57,477 nt of DNA from an uncultured Clostridium sp. GTDB taxonomy: Bacteria > Bacillota > Clostridia > TANB77 > CAG-508. A model generated the notes under the pieces. That model did no database searches and was not told where the DNA came from. It saw nothing but the letters and a program-made list of their open reading frames with translations. A program made the position numbers and the translations under genes. Where the stretch lies: the NCBI GenBank assembly GCA_930990555.1, contig CAKNPW010000001.1, positions 99,007-156,483 of the forward strand, in the 5' to 3' direction. Below are positions 7,987 through 16,616 of the stretch, piece after piece. Position 1 is the first letter of the stretch; each line of letters begins with the position of its first letter.

Positions 7987-8544
7987 TTACCTATTTTCTT
8001 TATCTCTTATAATTTTCTTCATATATCTATCTTCCTCAGAAAAAATACATCCACAATATTTTTGCATATATAAACCTAGTTCTTTTGCCTTTGCTTGACC
8101 TTCTCTAAATCCAACTCTAAAATCTCTATATAAAAAGTCTAATCCATATTTCTTTGCAATTTCTTCACCTTGCATTTTTAAAATATCATGTTTTTGATAT
8201 GGACTAACTAAAAGAGTAGTAGAGATTGTATCAAAGCCATGTTCTTTAGCATACTTTGCAGTTTGCTCTAATCTAACTCTATAACAATAATTTTGACATC
8301 TATTTTGTAAATCACATACTACATTTTTGCAAAACTCATCTAAGCCATAATCTTCTTCGAAAATAGCTTCTACATTTATACTTTTTGTATATTCTTTTAA
8401 ACAATCTCTTCTTGCTTTATACTCCATATATGGGTGAATATTTGGATTATACCAATATACTGTTGGTTCTATCCCTTCATTTCTTAATGAATCTATGCAA
8501 TACACACTACATGGTGCACAACATGTATGCATTAGTAATTTCAT
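7987..8544 (-). CDS. queH: Epoxyqueuosine reductase QueH
   Basis: The 185-aa protein matches QueH (old DUF208), which reduces epoxyqueuosine to queuosine in the wobble position of GUN tRNAs, the last step of queuosine synthesis. The family's cysteine pattern is present: HTCCAPC at 6-12 (Cys8, Cys9), then CQNYCYRVRLEQTA, and MQKYCGC near the C-terminus. These bind the metal and Fe-S clusters. TTLLVSPYQKHD and YRDFRVGFREGQ are also typical. The length is close to the family norm. An AAGGAGAG ribosome binding site precedes the ATG. The neighbours have no evident tRNA link, so co-transcription with the unknown genes upstream is probably incidental. Confidence 0.93.
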   Translation of the reverse strand: MKLLMHTCCAPCSVYCIDSLRNEGIEPTVYWYNPNIHPYMEYKARRDCLKEYTKSINVEAIFEEDYGLDEFCKNVVCDLQNRCQNYCYRVRLEQTAKYAKEHGFDTISTTLLVSPYQKHDILKMQGEEIAKKYGLDFLYRDFRVGFREGQAKAKELGLYMQKYCGCIFSEEDRYMKKIIRDKENR

Positions 8545-8587
8545 TTATTATTTCTCTCCTTATCTTTAATTTATTGCATTTTAAGAT

Positions 8588-9043
8588 TTATTTGTGAAAT
8601 ATTCCTTTTATACAGCTCAATATCCTCTGAAAAATATTTGGTTTATATTCTATTAGTTTCATTTCTTTTTGAATATTATTTTTATCAAGGCTACTTTGCT
8701 GTTTCTTGAAAAAATTTTCAGGATTATATTTTTCTCGCATTTCTTCCTGATAGACTTGTTCATCATATCTTTCTTTTGCCATAATTTTTTCTTTTTGCTT
8801 TTCTGTAGCTAAATAATCTCTAAACAATATTGCAAGCAGTACCTTTGTTTCATACATTGTTTTTTGATTTTGGAAATCTTCAAAATTAATATTAACTTCA
8901 TACTCCTTATCCATATTAACGTGTAATGTTTCAATAACTTCTTTTGGAATTTTATTAAAATCATTTTCTGAAAGATGTTTTATAATTTCAAAAACTTCTT
9001 TATAAACTTTTGGCATTATTTTTTGATTTATCATTTTTTCCAT
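8588..9043 (-). CDS. Hypothetical acidic/helical protein
   Basis: The frame can start at 9070, 9043 or 9034. GAGGAG lies just before 9043, so the ATG at 9043 (MEKMINQKIMPKVYKEVFE) or the next one at 9034 is favoured; the spacing is short for the first and long for the second. The product, about 151 aa, is helical and charged. A central VLLAILFRDYLATEKQKEKIMAKERYDEQ is followed by an NPENFFKKQQSS linker and a C-terminal NIFQRILSCIKGIFHK amphipathic helix that could touch the membrane. It overlaps the 3' end of the upstream gene by 44 bases. I do not recognise a functional family. Confidence 0.65.
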   Translation of the reverse strand: MEKMINQKIMPKVYKEVFEIIKHLSENDFNKIPKEVIETLHVNMDKEYEVNINFEDFQNQKTMYETKVLLAILFRDYLATEKQKEKIMAKERYDEQVYQEEMREKYNPENFFKKQQSSLDKNNIQKEMKLIEYKPNIFQRILSCIKGIFHK

Positions 9044-9578
9044 TATCTCCTCTTCTATGTTCTTCAACAACCCTTTTAAAAGATTCTCCTATTTCATTTT
9101 TTGTTTTAGATTCTTTTAATGCATCAAATGCAAATTTGCCTATATCTGTCGCAGTTAATTGTTTTTCTTTTCTAGCACATTCTGCATCATATGCAAAATC
9201 AACACTTCTTCTAAATTCTTCTGCTTCTTTTTCATCTAATTCTATTCCATAATATAAATCTCGTTTTACAGATGTCCATTCATGGATTATTCCATCTTTA
9301 TCTTTGCACCAGGCATGATAAACCCACATCCCATGGTCTTTATTTAATGCAAATCCTTTACATAATTTCATGCCTTCATCTTTGTGTTTTAAATAATAGT
9401 CCAATGATTCCTCTTCACAAAATCCAGCTCTACCATTTTCCACTATCGAATTTTTACCATCACTTGCTACTCCTCTATCTAGCCATTTTTTTACATCTTT
9501 ATTTGGATGAGTAATGTGAATTACATTTCCGCCAAAACTTAATATTCTTTTTTTTAATTCTTCTCGCATGTTTTCCAT
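9000..9578 (-). CDS. Hypothetical protein, 192 aa
   Basis: I choose the ATG at 9578 (MENMREELKKRILSFGGN) with AGGA about ten bases upstream; a GTG at 9587 is possible. The product is soluble, with a central VYHAWCKDKDGIIHEWTSVKRDLYYG segment. That segment has the look of a small enzymatic or NTF2/BtrG-like core, with conserved-looking Trp, His and Cys. The C-terminus is lysine- and asparagine-rich. It overlaps the next gene, which argues for joint translation. The family is not recognised. It sits just downstream of a REP-like palindrome that closes the previous operon. Confidence 0.6.
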   Translation of the reverse strand: MENMREELKKRILSFGGNVIHITHPNKDVKKWLDRGVASDGKNSIVENGRAGFCEEESLDYYLKHKDEGMKLCKGFALNKDHGMWVYHAWCKDKDGIIHEWTSVKRDLYYGIELDEKEAEEFRRSVDFAYDAECARKEKQLTATDIGKFAFDALKESKTKNEIGESFKRVVEEHRRGDNGKNDKSKNNAKSL

Positions 9579-9608
9579 GGTAATCACATCCTATCTTTAG
9601 TATGTATA

Positions 9609-9640
9609 TAGGGATTTTAAGGAACGTCCCCAAATCCCTA
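9609..9640 (-). repeat. REP-like palindrome, copy 1
   Basis: This is an imperfect palindrome with GGGATTT / AAATCCC arms and a GGAACGTCCCC core (28-nt core at 9611-9638, plus a flanking TA on each side). The stop codon of the GT39-like gene lies within the element. Two more copies occur at 12378-12406 and 54379-54406. The GGGACGTTCC core is reminiscent of the repeats of REP-associated tyrosine transposases in Bacillota; no such transposase is in the window. It may also act as a terminator or a 3' stabilising hairpin. Confidence 0.75.
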
Positions 9641-11116
9641 TTTTGTTATATATGCATTAAAAAAGCTTACTGTTCCTATCTTTTCTAAGTTATTTTTTAT
9701 ATATTCTATTACTGTTGTTGGTGTTTGCCAATTTAATGCTATTTTATCATTTTTTATTAGTATTATTGCATTTTCCATATGTTTAATTTTCTCTATTTGT
9801 CCGTCTTCACTTGCTGAACCTAAATTTCCTTTTAAAAACATATCAAAATCTTTATTATATCTATCTAGTGGTATCATATATACTGCAGCTTCTGAATCTA
9901 ATATATATACATCTCTTTGTTCATCTTGAATATATGCATCTACTTCTATTATCCTATCTTGCAATGTAGAAGAAATTGGTATATTGGAAAAATGATTTAA
10001 AACTGATTTATCCATTTGTGTATATATATATATTTCATTAACTGCTTGTAACACTAGTATTCCTACAAAAGATATCGTTATTATATTCATAAAATGTTCT
10101 ATAAATATAGAAACTTTAATATTTTTTATTTCTTGAATTTTCTTACAAATATAATATAAAACAATTAAAATTGTAGGAAATGCTGCTATTTTAAAATGTA
10201 TTTCATCTGCTATTGGATATACCACAGTAAATTGTGCTAATGCAAATACAAATAATACTAAATAACTTGCATTTGTCTTAATTGTTTTTTGCTTTATATT
10301 GACTATATTTACTACAAATAATATCACTAAAGTAATTGGTGCTATCATACCCAAAAAAGCGTTTAGATCTCCTCCTCGTAGTAATTTTAGATATGAAATG
10401 CTATTTTCAAATGTTCCTATTCCTAATATGCAATAATCTATAAAACTCGACATAGAATTTGTTACTAGTAAATAGATAAGCCAAATTATACACGGAATTA
10501 AAACTCCTAAAACTCGATATAATATTGCTTTTGCTGTTTCTTTATCTCTTCGCTCTAATAATAAATATAAAATTGTTATTCCTGATATAATTATTCCTGT
10601 ATTTTGTTTTAATAATATTGTTATTCCTGCAAGTAAGCCTATCAACAGGTTATATCTTATTCCATAATTTTTATATTTTAATTCTATATAAATTAATAAT
10701 AATGTTATAAATAAAATTGCATAATTATAATCTATATAAAAATCTCTAATAATAAATAAAAATAAAAGTGCTGATGAAAGTATTGACCATTTTGTATTTA
10801 GTTTTAATTCTTTTAATATTTTAAATGCTACCAAGATTATGCCTGCTCCAAGTATTGTAGATACTATTCGCATAACAAATAATTCTTGTCCAAATATCTT
10901 AAAAATGCCTCCTAGTATAAAAGATAACAATGGTGTTTGTAACATATTAAAATCATTATATGGAATTAAGCCATTTGCAATATTTCTTGCAAAATTAAAA
11001 TTCCAAATTTCATCTAAATTAGCCAAATTTCTTGGTAATACTGTGGCTGAAAATAATAATATCATTATAATAAAAAAACATATGTCTATTAATTTTGCTT
11101 TTGTTTGCTCTTTCAC
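9638..11116 (-). CDS. GT39/PMT-type membrane glycosyltransferase
   Basis: The 492-aa protein has about 11 membrane segments. Its N-terminal external loop is of the PMT/ArnT type: LDEIWNFNFARNIANGLIPY then DFNMLQTPLLSF (residues 33-66), with the acidic DE pair that serves as catalytic base in GT-C enzymes. The C-terminal 100 residues form a soluble extracytoplasmic domain (YILDSEAAVYMIPLDRYN). It would move a sugar from a polyprenyl-phosphate carrier to an envelope acceptor. The start is GTG, with GGAGATAAA immediately upstream. It follows ruvB at an 83-bp gap without a clear promoter of its own and ends inside a REP-like palindrome. Confidence 0.75.
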   Translation of the reverse strand: MKEQTKAKLIDICFFIIMILLFSATVLPRNLANLDEIWNFNFARNIANGLIPYNDFNMLQTPLLSFILGGIFKIFGQELFVMRIVSTILGAGIILVAFKILKELKLNTKWSILSSALLFLFIIRDFYIDYNYAILFITLLLIYIELKYKNYGIRYNLLIGLLAGITILLKQNTGIIISGITILYLLLERRDKETAKAILYRVLGVLIPCIIWLIYLLVTNSMSSFIDYCILGIGTFENSISYLKLLRGGDLNAFLGMIAPITLVILFVVNIVNIKQKTIKTNASYLVLFVFALAQFTVVYPIADEIHFKIAAFPTILIVLYYICKKIQEIKNIKVSIFIEHFMNIITISFVGILVLQAVNEIYIYTQMDKSVLNHFSNIPISSTLQDRIIEVDAYIQDEQRDVYILDSEAAVYMIPLDRYNKDFDMFLKGNLGSASEDGQIEKIKHMENAIILIKNDKIALNWQTPTTVIEYIKNNLEKIGTVSFFNAYITK

Positions 11117-11199
11117 TTTATCTCCAATCTATACAATTATTTATATTAATTCAAAAATGTTTATATACAATACCCAATTACTACATTCTGCTTAGGTAA

Positions 11200-12204
11200 T
11201 TATTTTGTGTATTCTATATTTAGATGCTCATATGCTGCTGGAAGCGCAATTCTTCCTCTAGGTGTACGTGCTATAAAACCTATTTGCATTAAAAATGGTT
11301 CATATACATCTTCTATTGTTTCTATTTCTTCTCCAGTTGTAGCTGCTAATGTTTCTATTCCTACAGGTCCACCGGCATACTTTTGAATTATTGTTAATAA
11401 TATATTTCTATCTGTCTGGTCAAGCCCTAAATCATCTATTTCCAGTTTATTCAAAGCAATTTTAGCCATTTTTAAATCAACTCTTCCGTCTCCTAAAACT
11501 GCAGCATAATCTCTTACTCTTTTTAAAATTCTATTTGCAATTCTTGGTGTTCCTCTTGATCTTTTTGCGATTTCTATACTTGCTTCATTATCTATTTCTA
11601 CATTTAATATTCCTGCAGATCTCTTTACTATTTTTTGTAAATCTTCTGGTTCATATAATTCTAATCTTTCTACAATTCCAAATCTATCTCTTAAAGGTGT
11701 AGTTAATGACCCCGCTTTAGTTGTTGCTCCTATTAGTGTAAATTTAGGTAAATCCAATCTTATTGATCTAGCACTTGGTCCTTTTCCTATAATTATATCT
11801 AGTGTATAGTCTTCTAATGCTGGATATAAAATTTCTTCTACACTTTTGTTTAGTCTATGAATTTCATCTATAAACAACACATCAAACTCTGATAAGTTTG
11901 TAAGTAATGCAGCTAAATCTCCTGGCTTTTCTATTGCAGGACCTGAAGTAATTTTTATGTTTGAATTCATTTCATTAGAAATTATATTTGATAATGTTGT
12001 TTTACCAAGTCCTGGAGGACCATATAAAAGCACATGGTCTAAAGGCTCCCCTCTCTTTTTGGCAGCCTCTATATATACTCTCATATTTTCTTTAACTTTA
12101 GTTTGTCCAATATATTCATCAAGTGTTTTAGGTCTTAATGAATTTTCTAATCTATTTTCTTCCTCGTTTATTAATTCGGGATTAATTAAATTCTCTTCGT
12201 CCAT
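11200..12204 (-). CDS. ruvB: Holliday junction branch migration ATPase RuvB
   Basis: The 334-aa protein is full-length RuvB. It starts with [19 protein letters not shown], and has Walker [10 protein letters not shown] (62-70), Walker [10 protein letters not shown] (near 109-117), sensor 1 [12 protein letters not shown] with the Arg finger region TPLRDRFG, and the C-terminal winged-helix DNA-binding part ([15 protein letters not shown], then TPRGR). The hexamer drives RuvA-bound Holliday junction migration during recombination repair. No ruvA or ruvC is in the window, so this copy stands alone among glycan genes. A promoter lies about 50 bp upstream. Confidence 0.97.
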   Translation of the reverse strand: MDEENLINPELINEEENRLENSLRPKTLDEYIGQTKVKENMRVYIEAAKKRGEPLDHVLLYGPPGLGKTTLSNIISNEMNSNIKITSGPAIEKPGDLAALLTNLSEFDVLFIDEIHRLNKSVEEILYPALEDYTLDIIIGKGPSARSIRLDLPKFTLIGATTKAGSLTTPLRDRFGIVERLELYEPEDLQKIVKRSAGILNVEIDNEASIEIAKRSRGTPRIANRILKRVRDYAAVLGDGRVDLKMAKIALNKLEIDDLGLDQTDRNILLTIIQKYAGGPVGIETLAATTGEEIETIEDVYEPFLMQIGFIARTPRGRIALPAAYEHLNIEYTK

Positions 12205-12252
12205 GATAATCTCCTATTAATCTTTGATATTTATAGCAATATGCTCTTAAAA

Positions 12253-12281
12253 ATAATATCATTTATACAGTAAAAATACAA
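12253..12281 (-). promoter_or_regulatory. Promoter of ruvB
   Basis: Minus-strand -35 TTGTAT (12281-12276), 17-bp spacer, -10 TATTAT (12258-12253), about 50 bp before the ruvB ATG. The -35 is weak. Confidence 0.55.
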
Positions 12282-12328
12282 GTTTTTTAATTCTGCTTAC
12301 ATAATAAAGAATCTCATAACTGTTACAC

Positions 12329-12406
12329 CCATAGGAAGGTTAGTTTCTATGGAGGATTGATATAAATTTAAATAATAGGGATTTTAAGGAACGTCCCTAA
12401 AATCCC
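12329..12406 (-). repeat. REP-like palindrome, copy 2, plus a short hairpin
   Basis: The 28-29-nt palindrome at 12378-12406 has the same GGGATTTTAAGG and ACGTCCC core as copy 1, with TAAAATCCC on the distal arm. Its arms extend through flanking AATA/TATT bases. It lies two bases after the stop of the GT2 gene. Beyond it, CCATAG (12329-12334) and CTATGG (12347-12352) form a second, weaker hairpin. The rest of the 204-bp gap before ruvB holds only the ruvB promoter. Confidence 0.7.
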
Positions 12407-12408
12407 TA

Positions 12409-13419
12409 TTATACTATTAACAACTTATTTCCTTTTTCTATTGGCTTACTATATATTTTTATAAACATTTGTTGAAAACCATATTTGTACATAGTATGTG
12501 CTACCCAATAAGTTTTTATTGACACATTTTTTAATTTTAAAAATGGATTTTTTCTCCATTCAAAAAAGTTTACATCTAAATAATTCATTGTATCTCTTAT
12601 ATTCTCTTTTAAGTCACCATTCTTATTTACAGTCAATTCTACTAAAGATCTTATGCCAATTTTTGTAAAAGCTACAACTGCTAAAATATTTTTCATCTTT
12701 TCATATTTTCCCACATCTTTATATAATTTTTTTACTTCTACAAGACCATCTTTTAAATCTTTAATTTGAATTTTATTTTTTAAATTTTTATTAGAATTGT
12801 CTTCATATTTATAATATAACTGCTCATTTATAAAGGAAATTTTATTAGCCTTAGCATAACAACTTAATATAAATATTTCATCTTGGCATTCATCATAATT
12901 TTGGAATCTAATGTCTTCTAGAATATCTTTAGTTATTAACTTATTTCCACCATCTAAATTTAAATATGCAAAATTTTGGTTTTTTCCATTTAATTCTTCT
13001 ACTTCTTTAAATTTATTATTAAGACCTTCATGAATTAGTTGATTTGTATTTATATCTATTATATTAAAACCGCAAATTGCAATGTCAGTATTATTTTTCT
13101 CTTGTACATTAAATAACTTCTCTAATGCTGTTTTTTCTAAACACATATCTCCATTCATTACTAAAACATATTTTCCTTTAGCCTCTTCTAAGGCTTTATT
13201 CTTAGCTGTTACATCTTGTGCTTTTGTTTTATATATAATTTTTATATTATTATGTTTCTCTTGAGTTTCTTTTACAAATCTATCTATATCAGAATTTTCT
13301 TCTTTATAAATACAAATTATTTCCACATTTGATAAAGTCTGATTTATTAGACTATTTAGACATTCTTTTACTTTTTTGTGTCTCCTTTTAAAAATTGTAA
13401 TAACTGATACATTACACAT
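12409..13419 (-). CDS. GT2 glycosyltransferase
   Basis: The ATG at 13419 (MCNVSVITIFKRRHKKVKEC) has a GGGGGA ribosome binding site seven bases upstream and is preferred to the TTG at 13437. The 336-aa product has an N-terminal GT-A domain with VEIICIYKEENSDID and KNKALEEAKGKYVLVMNGD. The metal motif reads NGD in place of the usual DSDD. The C-terminal 130 residues are helical and basic (FFEWRKNPFLKLKN), as in capsule transferases. It is the last gene of the prs operon and begins 14 bp after the acyltransferase stop. Chain-extending glycosyltransferase is likely; specificity is unknown. Confidence 0.8.
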   Translation of the reverse strand: MCNVSVITIFKRRHKKVKECLNSLINQTLSNVEIICIYKEENSDIDRFVKETQEKHNNIKIIYKTKAQDVTAKNKALEEAKGKYVLVMNGDMCLEKTALEKLFNVQEKNNTDIAICGFNIIDINTNQLIHEGLNNKFKEVEELNGKNQNFAYLNLDGGNKLITKDILEDIRFQNYDECQDEIFILSCYAKANKISFINEQLYYKYEDNSNKNLKNKIQIKDLKDGLVEVKKLYKDVGKYEKMKNILAVVAFTKIGIRSLVELTVNKNGDLKENIRDTMNYLDVNFFEWRKNPFLKLKNVSIKTYWVAHTMYKYGFQQMFIKIYSKPIEKGNKLLIV

Positions 13420-13433
13420 TACAAGTCCCCCAA

Positions 13434-14540
13434 TCAATTTAAAATCATGAAATTGTCTATCTTATTAAATAAGCGATTTAACGGCTTTATTTTGAGCACA
13501 TTTTTCTCTATTATATTTTTTCTTAAGAATTCTATTATTGCAGTAACAATATAAAAACTTATAATTGCTATTATTAATGTAGAAAATACTCCTCCAGGTA
13601 TATTATTTATGAATTCCGTTCCAAAGACATTATGCCACAACCTATATCTCATAAAATTACTCTCATGTACTAAATATACTGCAAAACTTATACTTGCAAA
13701 ATAATTTATAAGCCTGTTATATTTTAATTTCCATTCTTTGAATACATAAAATAAAGCAATTGAAGGTATTAAAATAAATATTGAATTCATCTCTCTATAA
13801 TAGGCAAAAAGGTTTGACCAGAATATATTTTTCTGTTCTAATTTTTTCCCAACTAAAACAATTACCAATACTATTATGTATCCTAAACAAATTAGAAGCA
13901 TATTTCTTAACTTCTTATTTTCAAAGAACTTTATTCCATATAATCTAATATATGCACCAAGAATATATACATATATAAATAATAAAATGCCAATTGGAGT
14001 TTGAGCACTTCCAATCAACCCATTAGAATAAAATATAGTTGGGATTAATACAAATATAATTGTTAATATAAGTAATAATTTATTATAGTTTCCTTTAGTT
14101 AAACTATTCAAAAATTTGTTTATAAATGGTGTTAACAAGATTAAGTATAAATAAACTGTTATAAACCAATATTGATTATATGCTAATGGAAAGAATGTTT
14201 TTATAGTATCTACTTTATTTAACTTCTCTATTCCAGTAATTCTAAATACTAGCATAAATCCAACTGAGTAACAGAAAATTTGAAGCCATAATATAAACAC
14301 TTTTTTAAAACTAAAGTCTTTATTTATGCTAAAATATCCTGTAATTAATACATAAATTACAACTCCAATTTTTCCACCAATGCCACCAATTATTCCAAAA
14401 ATCATATTTCCATTTAATGTATATCCATCAACTATACCAGTATTTAAAGCCATATGATGAAATATAATTAGGCACATAGCTATAATTCTTAATAATTCTA
14501 TATTTGAAGCTCTAGTTTTCTTTTTTATTGCCTTCTCCAA
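13434..14540 (-). CDS. Acyltransferase family 3 membrane O-acyltransferase
   Basis: The 368-aa protein has about ten membrane helices and the family signature SNIELLRIIAMCLIIFHH (residues 13-30) at its start. LVHESNFMR lies near the C-terminus. Acyltransferase-3 proteins transfer acetyl or related groups from cytoplasmic donors to envelope glycans or lipids. No in-frame ATG fits: the start is TTG at 14540 with AAAGGA about nine bases upstream. This overlaps the preceding GT2 by 29 bases, so its translation is probably coupled. In this operon it probably O-acetylates the sugar handled by the neighbouring transferases. Confidence 0.88.
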   Translation of the reverse strand: MEKAIKKKTRASNIELLRIIAMCLIIFHHMALNTGIVDGYTLNGNMIFGIIGGIGGKIGVVIYVLITGYFSINKDFSFKKVFILWLQIFCYSVGFMLVFRITGIEKLNKVDTIKTFFPLAYNQYWFITVYLYLILLTPFINKFLNSLTKGNYNKLLLILTIIFVLIPTIFYSNGLIGSAQTPIGILLFIYVYILGAYIRLYGIKFFENKKLRNMLLICLGYIIVLVIVLVGKKLEQKNIFWSNLFAYYREMNSIFILIPSIALFYVFKEWKLKYNRLINYFASISFAVYLVHESNFMRYRLWHNVFGTEFINNIPGGVFSTLIIAIISFYIVTAIIEFLRKNIIEKNVLKIKPLNRLFNKIDNFMILN

Positions 14541-15468
14541 TGTTAAATGTCCTTTCTATTATATATTGTGGTCTTCTTTTTGTTTCATCATAGATTCTTC
14601 CAATATATTCACCTATCATCCATAAAGATATAAGTATCATTCCACTTAAAAAAGTCATAGTTACCATTAAAGACGTCCAACCCGCTGTTAAATTGTTCCA
14701 ATCAAATATATATGAAAGTATAGCATATATTAGGATTATAATAGATATAGCTATAGAAATAATTCCCATTGTTCCTACAATTTTAAGTGGTTTAGTAGAA
14801 AAACTAAATATTCCATCTTTAGCCAATTTTAGCATCTTTTTTAATGGATATTTAGTTTTACCTGCAAACCTCTCTTTTCTTTCATATTCAAAAGGTGTTT
14901 GTTTAAATCCTACCCAACTAAATAATCCTCTTAAAAATTTATTATGTTCTGGTAAAGAATTAATTACATCTACAACTTTTCTATCGACTAGTCTAAAATC
15001 ACCAGTATCTTTCGGAATTTCCACATCAGATAATGCATTTAATGTTTTATAAAACATTGATGCAGTCAAAATTTTAAATTTAGATTCTCCTTTTCTAGAT
15101 TTTCTTTTTCCATATATTACTTCGTTTCCAGCTTCCCAAAGTTTTAACATATCTGGTATAAGTTCTGGCGGATCTTGTAGGTCTGCATCTATTATAACTA
15201 TTGCATCTCCTGTAACATATTGAAGTCCAGCTGTTACTGCACATTGATGTCCAAAATTTCTTGAAAAAGAAATCACTTTTACATTCTTATCTTTATTAGC
15301 TATATCTACTAAAATACTTAATGTTTTATCTTTACTACCATCATTTATGAATATTAATTCATATTCATAATCAGCTATATTTTCTAGAACCTTATTTAAT
15401 CTTTTATAGCACTCTTCTGCTACTTCTTCTTCATAATACATTGGCACTATAACTGAAACTTTTTTCAT
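14512..15468 (-). CDS. GtrB-like polyprenyl-phosphate glycosyltransferase (GT2)
   Basis: The 318-aa protein shows the complete DPM1/GtrB pattern: SVIVPMYYEEEV, FINDGSKDKT, SFSRNFGHQCAVTAGL, IIDADLQDPPELIPDML (near 92-108), GKRKSRKGES, TGDFRLVDRK and FSWVGFKQTPFEYERKER. Two membrane helices follow at about 230-300. Such enzymes place a sugar on undecaprenyl phosphate on the cytoplasmic face; the lipid-sugar is then flipped and used by GT-C enzymes. It begins 10 bp after prs and overlaps the acyltransferase. It is closely similar to the product of 28529-29479. Confidence 0.92.
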   Translation of the reverse strand: MKKVSVIVPMYYEEEVAEECYKRLNKVLENIADYEYELIFINDGSKDKTLSILVDIANKDKNVKVISFSRNFGHQCAVTAGLQYVTGDAIVIIDADLQDPPELIPDMLKLWEAGNEVIYGKRKSRKGESKFKILTASMFYKTLNALSDVEIPKDTGDFRLVDRKVVDVINSLPEHNKFLRGLFSWVGFKQTPFEYERKERFAGKTKYPLKKMLKLAKDGIFSFSTKPLKIVGTMGIISIAISIIILIYAILSYIFDWNNLTAGWTSLMVTMTFLSGMILISLWMIGEYIGRIYDETKRRPQYIIERTFNIGEGNKKEN

Positions 15469-15478
15469 ATTATAATCT

Positions 15479-16429
15479 CTACCTCTTTCTTAGTAATTCT
15501 CCTAGTGGTCTTTTCTCATTTAGACGCTTAATTGTTTCTGCAAATAATGGTGCTATAGAAACAACTTTAATTTTATCAGTTTGTTTTTCTTCAGTTAAAG
15601 GTATCGTATTTGTAATAACTAATTCTTTTATTGGTGAGTTTTGTATTCTTTCTATGGCTGGTCCAGAAAGTACCCCATGTGTACATCCAGCATAAATTGC
15701 TTCTGCACCAAATTCTTTTAATACCCTTACTGTTTCCATCATTGAACCTGCTGTATCTATTTCATCATCAAATATTATTGCATTCTTACCTTTTACATCC
15801 CCAATTATAGTAGTTCCAATTGCCTTATCATTATTTCCATCTCTTCTTTTATCTAACATAGCTATTGGACAATTAAAGAATTCTGAATATTTATATGCTT
15901 TCTTAGAACTTCCTGCATCTGTTGCAACTATAACCATATTATCTAGTTTTTTACTGACAAAATAATCCTCTAAAATTCCTTCTGCTGAAAGTCTATCACA
16001 ATTTATATTATTAAAATATGCTTGTATTGCTGGATTGTGCAAATCACATGTAATTACTCTAGTTGCCCCTGCTGCTTCTAATAACTCTGCTATTAGTTTT
16101 GCTGTTATTGGTACTCTTGGTTGATCTTTTTTGTCTGATCGAGAATATATATAATATGGTAAAACAACATTTATTTTACCAGCAGATGCTCTTTTTACTG
16201 CATCTATTGTTATTAATAATTCCATTATTCTTTCATTTACTGGTGGTACATTACTTTGTACTAAGTACACATCATGTTCTCTTACAGTTTCTAATATTTG
16301 TACAAAATTATTATCATTTTTAAATTTCATTGTATTTATTTTTCCCATTGGTAGTTTTAAATAATCACAAATTTCTTTTGTGAATGGTTCTGCATACTTA
16401 CTACAAGCAAAAATTTTAATATTTTCCAT
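15479..16429 (-). CDS. prs: Ribose-phosphate pyrophosphokinase (PRPP synthase)
   Basis: The ATG at 16429 (MENIKIFACSKYAEPF) has GGAGG eight bases upstream; an earlier in-frame codon at 16453 has no such site. The 316-aa product is a class I PRPP synthase, making PRPP from ribose-5-phosphate and ATP. It has YSRSDKKDQPR, VITCDLHNPAIQAYFN, VATDAGSSKKA, DKRRDGNN and the PRPP-binding IFDDEIDTAGSM (canonical VDDMIDTAGT). Length fits the family. It leads an operon with a GtrB-like transferase, an acyltransferase and a GT2. This is an unusual setting that may tie PRPP supply to a phosphoribosyl-derived glycan, or may be incidental. Confidence 0.95.
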   Translation of the reverse strand: MENIKIFACSKYAEPFTKEICDYLKLPMGKINTMKFKNDNNFVQILETVREHDVYLVQSNVPPVNERIMELLITIDAVKRASAGKINVVLPYYIYSRSDKKDQPRVPITAKLIAELLEAAGATRVITCDLHNPAIQAYFNNINCDRLSAEGILEDYFVSKKLDNMVIVATDAGSSKKAYKYSEFFNCPIAMLDKRRDGNNDKAIGTTIIGDVKGKNAIIFDDEIDTAGSMMETVRVLKEFGAEAIYAGCTHGVLSGPAIERIQNSPIKELVITNTIPLTEEKQTDKIKVVSIAPLFAETIKRLNEKRPLGELLRKR

Positions 16430-16462
16430 ATCAAATTCCTCCGTTATTATCAATTTGCATTT

Positions 16463-16491
16463 ATCTTATCATTATGCCACTATTTTTACAA
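16463..16491 (-). promoter_or_regulatory. Promoter of the prs operon
   Basis: Minus-strand -35 TTGTAA (16491-16486), 17-bp spacer and -10 TAAGAT (16468-16463), about 35 bp before the prs ATG and directly after a terminator. Confidence 0.55.
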
Positions 16492-16506
16492 GTAAAAAAT
16501 AAATAA

Positions 16507-16539
16507 AACCAGCATTTTGAATTTTATAAAATGCCAGCC
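16507..16539 (-). terminator. Intrinsic terminator after the GtrII-like gene
   Basis: A hairpin with a GGCTGGCATTTT / AAAATGCTGGTTT stem (two G-U pairs, minus sense) is followed by TTTTATTTATTTTTT. It closes the long polysaccharide region before the prs promoter. Confidence 0.75.
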
Positions 16540-16616
16540 TTATTTTCTTTTTACATAGTTATAAGTGTATCTTTACAACTTTCAAATTTCATTATAACCT
16601 AATTTTTAGTATTTAA

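Noticed and set aside
12314..12348. 11-codon minus-strand frame MGVTVMRFFIM in the ruvB-GT2 gap
   Set aside because: There is no ribosome binding site and its start lies inside a small hairpin; a chance frame is more likely.
16063..16323. 86-codon leucine-rich plus-strand frame inside prs
   Set aside because: It is the antisense of AAT/ATT-rich prs codons; prs is strongly conserved and no regulatory signal supports the opposite frame.
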